Shown here: positions 1-7,477 of the stretch, in pieces
How positions within the stretch are numbered: the first letter of the stretch is position 1
Layout of the letters: every line of letters starts with the position of its first letter
DNA from: DATELY01 sp035276085
Lineage (GTDB): Bacteria; Pseudomonadota; Gammaproteobacteria; Steroidobacterales; Steroidobacteraceae
NCBI GenBank assembly: GCA_035276085.1
Contig: DATELY010000092.1
Coordinates: forward strand, 1-64,000
DNA length: 64,000 nt
Direction of reading: 5' to 3'
Translations under genes and position numbers: made by a program
Notes under the pieces: generated by a model
The model's database searches: none
What the model saw: only the letters and a program-made list of their open reading frames with translations
Told to the model about the DNA's origin: nothing

Positions 1-31
1 CCTCACACCCCAAGCCCCAAGCCCCAAGCCC
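1..31. repeat. Truncated intergenic repeat (CAAGCCC words)
   Basis: The first 31 bases contain the word AAGCCCC repeated in tandem. This resembles one arm of the inverted-repeat elements seen elsewhere in the window (for example 59222-59297 and 30662-30767). The other arm would lie outside the window, so pairing cannot be checked. It lies about 40 bases downstream of the stop codon of the minus-strand cupin gene, the position most other elements in the window take. Confidence 0.45.
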
Positions 32-72
32 GCAAAGAATTGCATCCGCGGCTGAACTGAGTGCCATCCGCC

Positions 73-558
73 CTAAACCAACGGGCCGAAGGGCTGTGCG
101 TTGTGCAGGTCGAAGATGTCCGCGCCGTTCTTGCTCCTGAACATACGGCGATGCTGATCGGGGAAATCGGCTACCTCGGTTTCATGGTTCTCGCCGCCCA
201 TCAGATACACCAGCTCTTCTGTGAATGGATTACGCACATGATGGGCCACCGACGGCGTCGGAAACGCCATGAAGTCGCCCGGGCCGATTTCGTATTCGAC
301 ACCGTCGATGCGCGCGATACCGCGGCCTCGCAGGATGTACAGCCATTCCTCCTCCGTGTGATGCGAGTGGTACACGAATGACTCTTTGCCCGGCGGCACG
401 CGCGCGAAATTCACGCCGGTGCGCTTCAATCCCAGCGCGCGTCCCAGCACCGTGCCGATCAGTTGCGAGTTCTCGTTCCACGGATGCGAGAAACTCTGCC
501 CGAGTCCCTCGATGTCCGCCGCACGCATGAGATAAAGATTCGGTTTGTCCGTGCTCAT
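73..558 (-). CDS. Cupin-domain protein
   Basis: This 161-residue protein is built around one cupin beta-barrel. The conserved half-motifs are visible: HSHHTEEEWLYILRGRG supplies two histidines and a glutamate for a metal site, and PTPSVAHHVRNP supplies the second-motif histidine. Between them is a GPGDFMAFP turn. The start at 558 is chosen because GGGGAG lies about seven bases upstream; a longer reading frame to 669 would overlap the divergent TPR gene and has no such site. There is no signal peptide, so it is probably cytoplasmic. Cupins of this type include sugar-binding, dioxygenase and uncharacterised proteins, and nothing here fixes the substrate. The divergent neighbour begins 89 bases away. 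Confidence 0.85.
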   Translation of the reverse strand: MSTDKPNLYLMRAADIEGLGQSFSHPWNENSQLIGTVLGRALGLKRTGVNFARVPPGKESFVYHSHHTEEEWLYILRGRGIARIDGVEYEIGPGDFMAFPTPSVAHHVRNPFTEELVYLMGGENHETEVADFPDQHRRMFRSKNGADIFDLHNAQPFGPLV

Positions 559-647
559 CGCTTTGCTCCCCTTGCAAGCCCCGCGCGCAGCTTGCACTTG
601 GGCCTCCCGCTCGGCAACCTTCGCCGCTTCTCGCGACAAGCCCAAGA

Positions 648-2147
648 ATGCATCGATACTGGCTGCCACTCGTGATGCTCGGCGTCACTGCTGCTGTGCT
701 CTACTGGGCATGGTCGCTGCTGCCCGCGCACAAGGGGGCCGCACACGCGCCGCAACCCGTCGCGCCGCGTGTCGCATACAGCCCCACACAACCCCTGAGC
801 TTCGAGCTGATGTCTGCGGTTGAGGATCGAGGCTCAGCCTCGTTGGTGGCCTGGCTGCGGGACGAGCTGAGCTACTGGTTCCCGCGTGCGCCGGAGTTGC
901 GTCATGTTGCGGCTGGAACGCCGAACACCGCGCGGCCTTTCGTTCTGCAAGTGCGGGCGGTACCGGCACAGCAACAACCGCAACTCCAATTGCGTCTGCT
1001 CGCGCCGGACGGTTTCGTCGAACGCGAGACGATGCTGACGACCCAAGCCGTGGGGTTGCCGTTCGCTCAGGCACTCGCGCAGGAGATTCCGCGCTTCCTG
1101 GGATTGGACACCGACTGGCAGGCATTGATCGGCACGAGCGACGCCGACGCCTATTCGGCCGTCGTGCGCACGCGTGAGCATCTGCGCGCCGAACCTACTT
1201 CCGAGTCGTTGGATCCGGAGCAGGCTGCCCAGCGGCTCGTCGTCGATATTGGAGCGCTCGAGCAAATCACCCGGCGCAACAAACAGTATGCGCGTGCGTG
1301 GTCGACCCTGGCGCTCGCCTACTCACGCATGGAAGGCGAGGACTCCACATCGCTCAACAGCCTGGCGCTCGCGGCGGCGGAGCGTGCCATTGCTCTGGAC
1401 CCGAAAACGGCTGAAGCGCACGCCGTTCGCGGCTATGTGCAATATCAGCGCGGACAGTGGCTGGCCGCTCATGCGCAGCTCCTGCAGGCGCTGCAACTCG
1501 AACCGCATGCCGCTGCTGCGCTGACCGCCCTCGCGTGCTTGCTGGTCGACGCGGGGCTCGATGCTCAGGCGCAGCCGGTTGCCGAACGGGCGGTGAAGGT
1601 TGCACCGGCCGATAGCGCCGCACGCGAATGTTCGAGCTATGCGCGCATAGGCACAGGCCGACCGGCGGAGGACGGCAATGTCGCGCCGCCGCCGTTCGCC
1701 GCGGCGCGACTCATTGCGACCGTGCAGATACTCGAAGGCAATGTGCCAGCCGCGCGGCAAACCTATGCATCCGCAATCGCACGCGAGCATCGCGAAGCTC
1801 CCTGGCTGGATGCGCTCCTGAATGCCGCGAGCGATCACAACCAGAGTGTGGAAGCGCTGCGCGCAATCACATCCGCTGCCAGCGAAGGTCATGTCGATGC
1901 AACGACCGAACTGCTGGCAGGCGTCGCACTGAAGCGCAGTAATTTCGTCTTCAATCGCCTGTTGCGCATGCAACACGCCAACGAATATGCGCCCCTGCGC
2001 GTGTTGTGGCTGCCGCAAACGACCAACCTGCGCAAGCACGCAAGCTTCGACGACGTGTTGCGTGCATCGAACCTCGCGACGTTCTGGGCACGTCACGGCA
2101 AACCGGATGTGTGCACGAAGGAACCGAGCATCGCGGCGTGCCGCTAA
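648..2147 (+). CDS. Membrane-anchored TPR-repeat protein
   Basis: This 499-residue protein has one hydrophobic segment at residues 5-25 (LPLVMLGVTAAVLYWAWSLL) and then a mainly soluble region, so it is probably anchored with its body in the periplasm. Residues 205-320 contain tetratricopeptide-like helices (YARAWSTLALAYSRME, AEAHAVRGYVQYQRGQWLAAH, ALDP and LEP turns), suggesting protein-protein contacts. I do not recognise the region at 35-200 or the C-terminal third. Similar architectures occur in TPR proteins that follow a CadC-type DNA-binding domain, but no such domain is present here. It is divergent from the cupin gene. Function unknown. Confidence 0.75.
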   Translation: MHRYWLPLVMLGVTAAVLYWAWSLLPAHKGAAHAPQPVAPRVAYSPTQPLSFELMSAVEDRGSASLVAWLRDELSYWFPRAPELRHVAAGTPNTARPFVLQVRAVPAQQQPQLQLRLLAPDGFVERETMLTTQAVGLPFAQALAQEIPRFLGLDTDWQALIGTSDADAYSAVVRTREHLRAEPTSESLDPEQAAQRLVVDIGALEQITRRNKQYARAWSTLALAYSRMEGEDSTSLNSLALAAAERAIALDPKTAEAHAVRGYVQYQRGQWLAAHAQLLQALQLEPHAAAALTALACLLVDAGLDAQAQPVAERAVKVAPADSAARECSSYARIGTGRPAEDGNVAPPPFAAARLIATVQILEGNVPAARQTYASAIAREHREAPWLDALLNAASDHNQSVEALRAITSAASEGHVDATTELLAGVALKRSNFVFNRLLRMQHANEYAPLRVLWLPQTTNLRKHASFDDVLRASNLATFWARHGKPDVCTKEPSIAACR

Positions 2148-2263
2148 GTAACGTCACGCTCTCTCGTCTCTGAAAGAGGCCAATGGGAAAGGCTGGGAAT
2201 CGCCGCGGGCTGACGCTGGCGTTCTGGTCCGCGAGCGCGCACCGCGCCCGGCGTCGCGCACTT

Positions 2264-3529
2264 TCAGCGAGCGACCACGATGGGAAAGGCACCCGCCTCG
2301 ACGTGTTGCATCAGATCGGTGGCCGAGAACGGACGGCCATCGAAGAACCCGTCGGGCCCGTAGGACAACGGGCCATGCACACCCGGAAGCACGCTACGTT
2401 CTTGGAACGCACCTTCATCTTTCACGTCGGCGGCCGGTACGTTGATGTCGAGTGACTCGAGCGCGCGGCGATAGATGTCCGGCCGATAGGTCTCATAGGC
2501 CGCGCAGAAGTCTTGCACCGAGAACGCAACCTGGCCCCAGCGCACCATCTGTGTGTAGAACCACAACGCGTGACTCGACCAGGGAAACGTCGCGGCATGA
2601 CGCGCGGGCGTATAGAAGTTCTCCATGTGACGCGGCGCTTCATGCGCCGCCAGTTGCAGGCGCTGATCCAGTCCACGCAACAGCACGTTTGCGGGCACGC
2701 CTACATAGCGTGGCTCTGCCAGCAACTGCGCGAGCTCGAGATGATGCTCGTCCGCTTCGCACCACTGAGCCGCTGCGTGCACGGCGCGAAGCAGCGCGTC
2801 CAGCTCAGCCGGATGGTTCTCGGCCCAATCGGCCCGACAACCCAGCACCTTTTCCGGACACAGCCGCCAGATATCCGAACCTGTCGCCACGATCGTGCCG
2901 ACGCCCGCTTCCACTGCCAGGCTGTTCCAGGGATCGCCGACACAGAAGCCATCGATCTGTCCTTCGCGCATGGCATCGACCAGAAACGGAGGCGGGATGA
3001 CGACGAGTCGCACGTCGCGATCCGGATCGATGCCGCACGCGGCGAGCCAATAGCGCAACTCGTAGTTGTGACATGAGAACGGATACACCATGCCCAACGT
3101 CAGCGGCGCGAGCTGAGCACGAGCGCGTGTTTGCACGACGCGCTTGAGAGCCGCACCTTGAATGCCTGGAGCCGCGGCGGACGCTGCGCCTTCGAGCAGC
3201 ATCTGCTGCCACACGGCGTTGGATACGGTGATGGCATTGCCGCCCAAGCCAAGAGAGAACGGCGCCATCATGGGCACCTTGAGATGTCCGATTCCCAGGC
3301 TCGACGCGACGGCCATCGGACCCAGCATGTGTGCCGCGTGAAAGTGACCGACGATGATGCGGTCGCGGATGTTCGCCCATGAGGTCTCGCGCACGAGCTT
3401 GAGATCGACACCTTCCGCCGCCGCAAAGCCCTTCTCTGCAGCGGCCACGAGCGGCGCACAGTCCAGCAGCGGGATGAACCCTACGACAAGGGAGTCTGTG
3501 TCCATCGAGGGGACGTTCGCGTTCTTCAC
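2264..3529 (-). CDS. nasS: NasS-like cytoplasmic nitrate/nitrite sensor
   Basis: This 421-residue protein belongs to the NrtA/CmpA/NasS substrate-binding family, with typical segments VVGFIPLLDCAPLVAAAEKG at the N-terminus, SCHNYELRYWLAACGIDP, and DGFCVGDPWNSLAVEAGVGT. It has no signal peptide or lipobox, which separates the cytoplasmic sensor NasS from periplasmic NrtA. In Azotobacter, Paracoccus and Bradyrhizobium, NasS holds the ANTAR antiterminator NasT and releases it when nitrate or nitrite is bound. The gene overlaps the 3' end of nasT by four bases (ATGA), so the two are translationally coupled, as expected for a 1:1 complex. No nitrate reductase or transporter gene is present in the window. 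Confidence 0.85.
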   Translation of the reverse strand: MKNANVPSMDTDSLVVGFIPLLDCAPLVAAAEKGFAAAEGVDLKLVRETSWANIRDRIIVGHFHAAHMLGPMAVASSLGIGHLKVPMMAPFSLGLGGNAITVSNAVWQQMLLEGAASAAAPGIQGAALKRVVQTRARAQLAPLTLGMVYPFSCHNYELRYWLAACGIDPDRDVRLVVIPPPFLVDAMREGQIDGFCVGDPWNSLAVEAGVGTIVATGSDIWRLCPEKVLGCRADWAENHPAELDALLRAVHAAAQWCEADEHHLELAQLLAEPRYVGVPANVLLRGLDQRLQLAAHEAPRHMENFYTPARHAATFPWSSHALWFYTQMVRWGQVAFSVQDFCAAYETYRPDIYRRALESLDINVPAADVKDEGAFQERSVLPGVHGPLSYGPDGFFDGRPFSATDLMQHVEAGAFPIVVAR

Positions 3530-4245
3530 TTCAGCAGTTGCGCGGCGGTGACGATGCTCTGCGCGATCTCGGCGATGCGGCGGTTCTCGTTCATGGCCGT
3601 CTTTCTCATCAACGCATACGCGTCGTCTTCCGAGACACCGCGCTTGCGCATCAAAATGCCTTTCGCACGATCCACGAGCTTGCGCTCTTCGAGCGCCTGC
3701 TTCGTGCGGTGGAGCTCTTCGCGCAGCTTGTTGAATGCGTTGAAGCGACTCACGGCCGTGTCGAGAATGGATTTCACGCGCTCCTTCTTCAGGCCGTCCA
3801 CCACATACGCGCTCACGCCGGCTTCGATCGCGGCGCCGATGGTGGCGGCATCGGATCGGTCCACGAACATGGCCACCGGGCGCGCCACGCAGCGGGAAAC
3901 CTGGAACATCTGTTCCAGCACGTCGCGATTCGGGTTCTCGAGGTCGATGAAGATGACGTCGGGCTCCAGCTCGACGATCCGCCGCATGAGACTCTGCATG
4001 TCGCGTACGACGGTGACTTTCGTATAGCCCGCCTCTCGCAGGCCCTCTTCCAGGATGGAGGCGCGCGTGAGGTTCTGATCGACCAGCAGTATGCGCAAGG
4101 ACAGCTCGGCATTCGCGCCCGAGCCGTCTGCGGCTGCTGGCTTGCTCTCCACGGACGACCGCCTCAACCGCCGGATAGCGGCCAGGGGATCCGACGGCTC
4201 GGCATCGACGGAAGGGGCGTCATGGTTGGCAGGGGTATCGATCAC
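3526..4245 (-). CDS. nasT: NasT-like ANTAR transcription antiterminator
   Basis: This 239-residue protein has a receiver-like domain (about residues 50-165) and a C-terminal ANTAR RNA-binding domain (about 170-235, with LVDRAKGILMRKRGVSEDDA). ANTAR proteins bind paired hexaloop hairpins in leader RNAs and prevent termination. The receiver has the likely phosphoacceptor Asp in VIFIDLENPN, but one acidic-pocket residue after ILLVD is Gln, in line with control by NasS binding rather than phosphorylation (inference). About 48 residues precede the receiver and look disordered (rich in Ala, Asp, Pro and Ser); most NasT proteins lack such a tail. An internal start is possible but I see no better one. 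Confidence 0.85.
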   Translation of the reverse strand: MIDTPANHDAPSVDAEPSDPLAAIRRLRRSSVESKPAAADGSGANAELSLRILLVDQNLTRASILEEGLREAGYTKVTVVRDMQSLMRRIVELEPDVIFIDLENPNRDVLEQMFQVSRCVARPVAMFVDRSDAATIGAAIEAGVSAYVVDGLKKERVKSILDTAVSRFNAFNKLREELHRTKQALEERKLVDRAKGILMRKRGVSEDDAYALMRKTAMNENRRIAEIAQSIVTAAQLLK

Positions 4246-4545
4246 GGGTCACTGCGAATCGCGGGCTACCAGCCCTGACTGCAACCGCTATGCCATGGGG
4301 CTCCAGCAACCCGAACGCCGCGCCCGCCGGCCCCCTCTGCGGCCGGGGATGCACCACCAATGCCCTCTCTCCCTCGCTACTGCACCACGACACGCCAGCG
4401 AGGACTGCGGCGTGAGCTGCCTCTCAACTGGCGGATGAGGTCAGGCGATTGATTAGCGATTACTAGGTCCTTTTCCTACACTCCGCCGCCGCACCAGCGG
4501 GTGCAGCAACTAAAACACAGCGGGTTCCGACCCAGGAGTGGATCG
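4246..4545. other. Divergent intergenic region nasT / outer-membrane barrel
   Basis: This gap of about 300 bases must hold the promoters of nasT (minus) and of the barrel gene (plus). One short GC-rich hairpin is visible: CCGGCC at 4327-4332 pairs with GGCCGG at 4341-4346. Close to the barrel gene is a run of lower GC content (about 4444-4480) with a TAGG-N7-CCTA inverted motif. I could not assign -35/-10 elements with proper spacing. No gene is seen. Confidence 0.4.
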
Positions 4546-5226
4546 ATGCAACGGAAATACGGATGGCTTGCGGGCTTGGCATTGGCCGCAACGGCAACGA
4601 CGGCAACAGCGGCTGAGAGCGGCTTTTACTTTGGCGGCGCGCTGGGACAATCGAGCTATGACGTGAAGAAAGGCGATGCCGATGCGATATTCGACTTCGC
4701 TCTGTTCGAGGCAGGTAACGAGGTTGGTTTCGACGTCCTCGATACCGACTCGGATATGGACAAGAGCGACACGCTCTTCGGGGCCTTGGTCGGTTACCAG
4801 TTCGGCCCTTATTTCGCCGTGGAAGCGGCGTATCTTGATCTCGGCAAGGCTGACTACGACAACGACGCCGTGATCTTCTCCCCGACCCTGGGAGGCATGA
4901 CGATCAACGGCGGCCTCTCCCTTGAATCCAGCGGACCCGCTCTGTCGGGTATCGGCATCCTGCCCCTCAGCGAGAGCTTCGATCTCTATGCCCGCTTGGG
5001 CGTCTTCTTCTCCGACACCAAGCTCAAGGTCTCGATCGAAGGCGAGTCGGATTCACTGTCGGGCAACGATGAAGATCTGTTCTATGGGCTCGGCGCGAGC
5101 TGGAACATCGGTACAAGTTGGACGCTGCGGCTCGAGTACCAGATGTTCGAAAAGGTGGGCAAGAAGAACGAAACCGGCGAAGGCGACGTGGACGCCGTGA
5201 CACTCGGCGTGTTGTATCGGCTGTAA
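4546..5226 (+). CDS. Outer-membrane beta-barrel protein (OmpA/OmpW-like)
   Basis: This 226-residue protein starts with a classical signal peptide (MQRKYGWLAGLALAATATTA, cleavage probably after TATA-A). It continues with alternating hydrophobic strands typical of a small eight-stranded barrel: GFYFGGALGQSSYDV, LVGYQFGPYFAVEAAYLDLG and WTLRLEYQMFEKVG. It ends VTLGVLYRL, with the hydrophobic C-terminal residue preferred by the BAM machinery. The start at 4546 is preferred over a GTG at 4501 because AGGAG lies just upstream and the signal peptide then begins at residue 1. An acidic loop (DTDSDMDKSD) may bind cations. Specific function unknown. A strong terminator follows. Confidence 0.82.
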   Translation: MQRKYGWLAGLALAATATTATAAESGFYFGGALGQSSYDVKKGDADAIFDFALFEAGNEVGFDVLDTDSDMDKSDTLFGALVGYQFGPYFAVEAAYLDLGKADYDNDAVIFSPTLGGMTINGGLSLESSGPALSGIGILPLSESFDLYARLGVFFSDTKLKVSIEGESDSLSGNDEDLFYGLGASWNIGTSWTLRLEYQMFEKVGKKNETGEGDVDAVTLGVLYRL

Positions 5227-5244
5227 ACGTCTCCCGACGACCCC

Positions 5245-5283
5245 AGCCGGCACGGTCTGCTGCGTGCCGGCTTCTTTTGTTTC
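5245..5283 (+). terminator. Rho-independent terminator after the barrel gene
   Basis: A perfect 10-bp stem (AGCCGGCACG at 5245-5254, CGTGCCGGCT at 5263-5272) with an 8-base loop is followed by TCTTTTGTTT. It lies 18 bases past the stop codon at 5226. Confidence 0.9.
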
Positions 5284-5310
5284 TGCGAGCAGCACGGGCG
5301 AGCGAATTTC

Positions 5311-5316
5311 TATAAT
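5311..5316 (+). promoter_or_regulatory. Candidate -10 box of the beta-oxidation gene
   Basis: A perfect TATAAT lies 38 bases upstream of the ATG at 5355, just after the preceding terminator. In this GC-rich region it stands out. The hexamer 17 bases upstream does not resemble TTGACA, so the promoter may need an activator or an extended -10 contact (inference). Confidence 0.45.
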
Positions 5317-5354
5317 GCTGCGCTCAACCGACCAGCGAATACGGAGAGCACCCG

Positions 5355-7433
5355 ATGACGGCGATCACTGATATTGCGGATTTGACCCTGGATGGCGAGA
5401 TCGCCGTGCTGACGCTCGATTCTCCGCCGGTCAACGCCTTGTCGGCTTCTGTGCGCGAAGGTCTGCGCCTCGGTATCGAACGCGCGAACGCGGATCCGGC
5501 CGCCAAAGCCATCGTCCTCATGTGTGCGGGCCGGACCTTCATTGCAGGTGCGGACATCGTGGAATTCGATGGGCCGAACCTGCCCAACTTCGTTGACGCC
5601 TTGGGCGCCGTGGAGAGATCTGCCAAACCCGTGATCGCGGCGATTCACGGCACGGCGTTGGGCGGCGGCCTGGAAGTCGCCTTGTGCGCGCATTACCGAA
5701 TCGCGCTGCCATCGGCGAAGTGCGGACTACCTGAAGTGACCCTGGGCCTGCTGCCCGGCGCGGGCGGCACTCAACGCCTGACGCGCATCGTCGGTCCGGA
5801 GAAAGCGTTGGAGATCATCACCAGCGGACAGCACTTGCCTGCGCAGTCATGCCTGGAGCTGGGCATCATCGACGAGCTCATCACCGAGGACGACTTCCGC
5901 GGCCAGGCAGTTGCGTTCGCGCGCAGGGTCCTGGCGGAGAAGCGTCCCCTGCGCAAGATCCGCGACGTGAACGACAAAGTGTCGGCCGCGCGGGGCAAAC
6001 CGGAGATCTTCGCGGACTTTCGCCGCCAGAACGCGCGCCGCTTCCGCGGCTTCAAAGCGCCCGAATACATCATTCGCGCGATCGAAGCGGCGGTGAACCT
6101 GCCCTTCGACGCAGGCATGCAAACCGAGTGGACGTTGTTCGTGGAGTTGCTGCGCAGCCCCGAATCGGCAGCGCAACGCCATGCCTTCTTCGCCGAGCGC
6201 GACGTCTGGAAGATTCCGGACGTGGGTGGACACACGCCGATCATTCCGGTCTACACAGTCGGTGTCGTGGGCGCAGGCACCATGGGTGGCGGCATTGCCA
6301 TGGCGTTCGCCAACGCCGGCTTGCAGGTCAAGGTGGTCGAGACCCAGCAAGCGGCACTCGACCGCGGCCTCGACACCATTCGCAAGAACTATGAGTCGAA
6401 CGCGAAGAGCGGCCGCGTCAAGGCGGAGGATGCGCAGAAGCGCATCGCTGCGATCAAGGGCTCGCTCTCACTTCAGGACCTCGCCGCTTGCGACCTCGTG
6501 GTCGAAGCCGTGTTCGAGAACATGCAAGTGAAGAAGGATCTCTTCACGCAGCTCGATGGCATCGTGAAGTCGGGCGCGATCCTCGCGACCAACACGTCCG
6601 CACTCGACATCGACGAGATTGCAACGGCGGTGAAGCGGCCGGAGTCCGTCATCGGCCTGCATTTCTTTTCGCCCGCCAACGTCATGCGACTGGTGGAGGT
6701 CGTGCGTGCCGGCAGCACCTCGAAAGCAGTGATCGCAACGGCCATGCAATTGGTCAAGCGCATGGGCAAGTTGGGCGTGCTCGTGCGCGTCGGACCGGGC
6801 TTCGTGGGCAACCGCATGCTGTACCAGCGGCAGGGACAAGCGGATGCGATGGTGCTGGAAGGGGCGCTGCCGTGGGACATCGATCGCGTGCTCTACGACT
6901 TCGGCATGCCGATGGGTCCCTTTGCGATGGCCGATCTCGCCGGCCTCGACCTTCGCTGGCAGAAGGAAACATCGCGGGGCGAGACGTTGCGCGAGGTCTT
7001 GTGCGAGATGGACCGCCGTGGGCAGAAAACGCGCGCGGGTTTCTATGACTACGATGAGAATCGCAAACCTTCGCCGTCACCGCTCGTGGAACAGGCGATC
7101 AAGGGCTTGATGGCGCAGCACGGCCGCAGCCCGCGCGCGCTGTCGGACGCGGAGATTCTGGAGCGCTGCATTTATCCCATGATCAACGAAGGCGTGAAGA
7201 TCCTCGAAGAGGGGAAGGCGATCCGCGCCTCGGACATCGACATGATCTGGGTCAACGGCTACGGTTGGCCCGTGTATCGCGGCGGTCCGATGTTTTATGC
7301 GGACACGGTTGGACTGAAGACGATCGTCGCGAAGTTGCAGCAGTACCAGCCGGTCTTGGGGCCGAGCTTCGTGATTTCGCCGTTGCTCGAGCGGCTGGCC
7401 GCGGAAGGCAAGCGCTTACGCGACGTGAAGTAG
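5355..7433 (+). CDS. Bifunctional enoyl-CoA hydratase / 3-hydroxyacyl-CoA dehydrogenase
   Basis: This 692-residue enzyme joins two beta-oxidation activities. Residues 1-190 form a crotonase domain with the oxyanion segment GTALGGGLEVALCAHYRIA and the second catalytic Glu in GLPEVTLGLLPGAGG. From about residue 300 there is a Rossmann NAD site (VGVVGAGTMGGGIAMAFANA), then the dehydrogenase catalytic His in VIGLHFFSPAN and two C-terminal dehydrogenase domains ending near residue 690. It hydrates trans-2-enoyl-CoA and oxidises 3-hydroxyacyl-CoA. It resembles the FadJ/FadB and peroxisomal-type multifunctional family. No partner thiolase is adjacent; the only one in the window is 34 kb away (41866). 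It is transcribed alone between two terminators. Confidence 0.93.
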   Translation: MTAITDIADLTLDGEIAVLTLDSPPVNALSASVREGLRLGIERANADPAAKAIVLMCAGRTFIAGADIVEFDGPNLPNFVDALGAVERSAKPVIAAIHGTALGGGLEVALCAHYRIALPSAKCGLPEVTLGLLPGAGGTQRLTRIVGPEKALEIITSGQHLPAQSCLELGIIDELITEDDFRGQAVAFARRVLAEKRPLRKIRDVNDKVSAARGKPEIFADFRRQNARRFRGFKAPEYIIRAIEAAVNLPFDAGMQTEWTLFVELLRSPESAAQRHAFFAERDVWKIPDVGGHTPIIPVYTVGVVGAGTMGGGIAMAFANAGLQVKVVETQQAALDRGLDTIRKNYESNAKSGRVKAEDAQKRIAAIKGSLSLQDLAACDLVVEAVFENMQVKKDLFTQLDGIVKSGAILATNTSALDIDEIATAVKRPESVIGLHFFSPANVMRLVEVVRAGSTSKAVIATAMQLVKRMGKLGVLVRVGPGFVGNRMLYQRQGQADAMVLEGALPWDIDRVLYDFGMPMGPFAMADLAGLDLRWQKETSRGETLREVLCEMDRRGQKTRAGFYDYDENRKPSPSPLVEQAIKGLMAQHGRSPRALSDAEILERCIYPMINEGVKILEEGKAIRASDIDMIWVNGYGWPVYRGGPMFYADTVGLKTIVAKLQQYQPVLGPSFVISPLLERLAAEGKRLRDVK

Positions 7434-7444
7434 CCGTAGCGAAA

Positions 7445-7470
7445 CCCTCCCTCGCCACTACGAGGGAGGG
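7445..7470. terminator. Bidirectional hairpin between convergent genes
   Basis: CCCTCCCTCG (7445-7454) pairs perfectly with CGAGGGAGGG (7461-7470) across a six-base loop. It fills the 44-base gap between the stops of the hydratase gene (plus) and ilvB (minus), so it can end transcription from both sides. The flanking T tracts are poor on both strands. Confidence 0.65.
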
Positions 7471-7477
7471 ATCTGCT

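Noticed and set aside
4246..4545. ANTAR-type double hairpins in the nasT leader
   Set aside because: Only one 6-bp GC-rich hairpin with an eight-base loop is visible; it lacks the paired six-base loops of ANTAR targets.
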